NCBI GenBank assembly: GCA_020055645.1
Contig: CM034546.1
Span: 112,065,375 to 112,129,374, forward strand
Length of the DNA stretch: 64,000 nt
Direction: 5' to 3'
Source: Tomocerus qinae
Lineage: Eukaryota > Arthropoda > Collembola > Entomobryomorpha > Tomoceridae
The notes beneath the pieces are model-generated. The model made no database searches and had not been told where the DNA came from. It saw only the letters and a program-made list of their open reading frames with translations. The position numbers were made by a program, and so were the translations under genes. Each line of letters begins with the position of its first letter. Position 1 is the first letter of the stretch. This document shows positions 63,487-64,000 of this stretch, one piece after another.

Positions 63487-64000
63487 AAATGGTTTTGATA
63501 GTATATTTGCACCCTGGAATTTAATGTGTTCATATTATCAGTGGCGATAGTCTGGAAATTTACACAGAAAAAGAGTACTCGGAAGACGTTGTTCTCTCTT
63601 TACAGCACAGAAACACAATACTGTCTTTCACTAAAGAGAAAGAAGCTTTCTCCGATTCGATATCTTTGATTTTTATATATAATTTTCGCTTATTTTTATT
63701 ATTAGCCGTTTTAAATGATGCGTTAAGTAACAGTTTTGTAAAACAATAATTTATTGTCAAAAAGTAGATAGATGCTATTTTCAAAGAAAGTGGAAATTGG
63801 TTAAAACGATCAAACGCTGAATAATTTTGAAACCATCCATAATGCATGCATCGTTTCTCTCTAGGAACTTTTAAAAAACTAAATAAGTCTATTTGTTAGT
63901 TTTGGTTCTGGCATGAGGAGACGGAAATTAGAAAAGTTTTATGTCATAGAAAGAAGATATCATGTGAAAGAACGAAGAGGTAAATATAAAGATGAAAAGC
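63487..64000. other. right edge, AT-rich; one weak exon candidate
   Basis: No gene is supported. A basic frame from ATG 63913 (MRRRKLEKFYVIERRYHVKE) runs to a donor-like AGAG|GTAAAT after 63979 and could begin a gene extending past the window, but it is short and has no family match. Confidence 0.2.

Overview
This is a eukaryotic nuclear window, most likely arthropod. It is AT-rich, its genes have short exons with clean GT-AG introns, and the BUD31 protein is nearly identical in style to insect G10 proteins. A wax-ester-synthase/DGAT-like acyltransferase with an N-terminal membrane segment also fits arthropods; a springtail is one candidate, but this is inference only. No bacterial, viral, tRNA or rRNA gene was seen.

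Layout, left to right. 1-2029 (+): 3' end of a gene for a long, disordered, Pro/Ser-rich protein. 5443-6846 (+) and 11717-15409 (+): two four-pass proteins of the claudin/PMP22/calcium-channel-gamma superfamily, in tandem but with different intron layouts. 21838-23694 (+): an intronless WS/DGAT acyltransferase. 28204-33280 (-): a seven-exon PAQR3-type seven-pass receptor with all expected metal-site residues. 40889-44818 (-): a 1003-residue two-pass protein with four PPxY motifs. 54564-57060 (-) and 58662-60515 (+): BUD31 (spliceosome) and PDAP1 (heat- and acid-stable phosphoprotein), head to head, the same arrangement I recall for the human pair. The rest is AT-rich intergenic or intronic DNA with few recognisable features.

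Repeats concentrate at the right. A family of elements has 5' and 3' subterminal inverted repeats (GCTCGCCTGA / TCAGGCGAGC), central 40-bp minisatellites, a GGAC microsatellite and a 3' hairpin ending in CTAA. It forms two clusters (51.3-53.7 kb and 61.0-63.5 kb) in the same orientation, bracketing the BUD31/PDAP1 pair. The design resembles non-autonomous Helitron/Helentron (DINE/HINE-like) elements. BUD31 intron 2 holds a 205-bp foldback MITE with 38-bp perfect terminal inverted repeats and an 8-bp target-site duplication, plus two near-perfect hairpins. Two adjacent degenerate minisatellites lie at 18.5-19.1 kb.

The genes do not form one pathway. Membrane proteins (two gamma/claudin-like, PAQR3, the PPxY protein) dominate the left two thirds; the right end carries an RNA-processing/phosphoprotein pair whose adjacency is probably maintained by a shared divergent promoter. 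All exon models are read by eye from splice signals, reading phase and family similarity; none is backed by transcripts.
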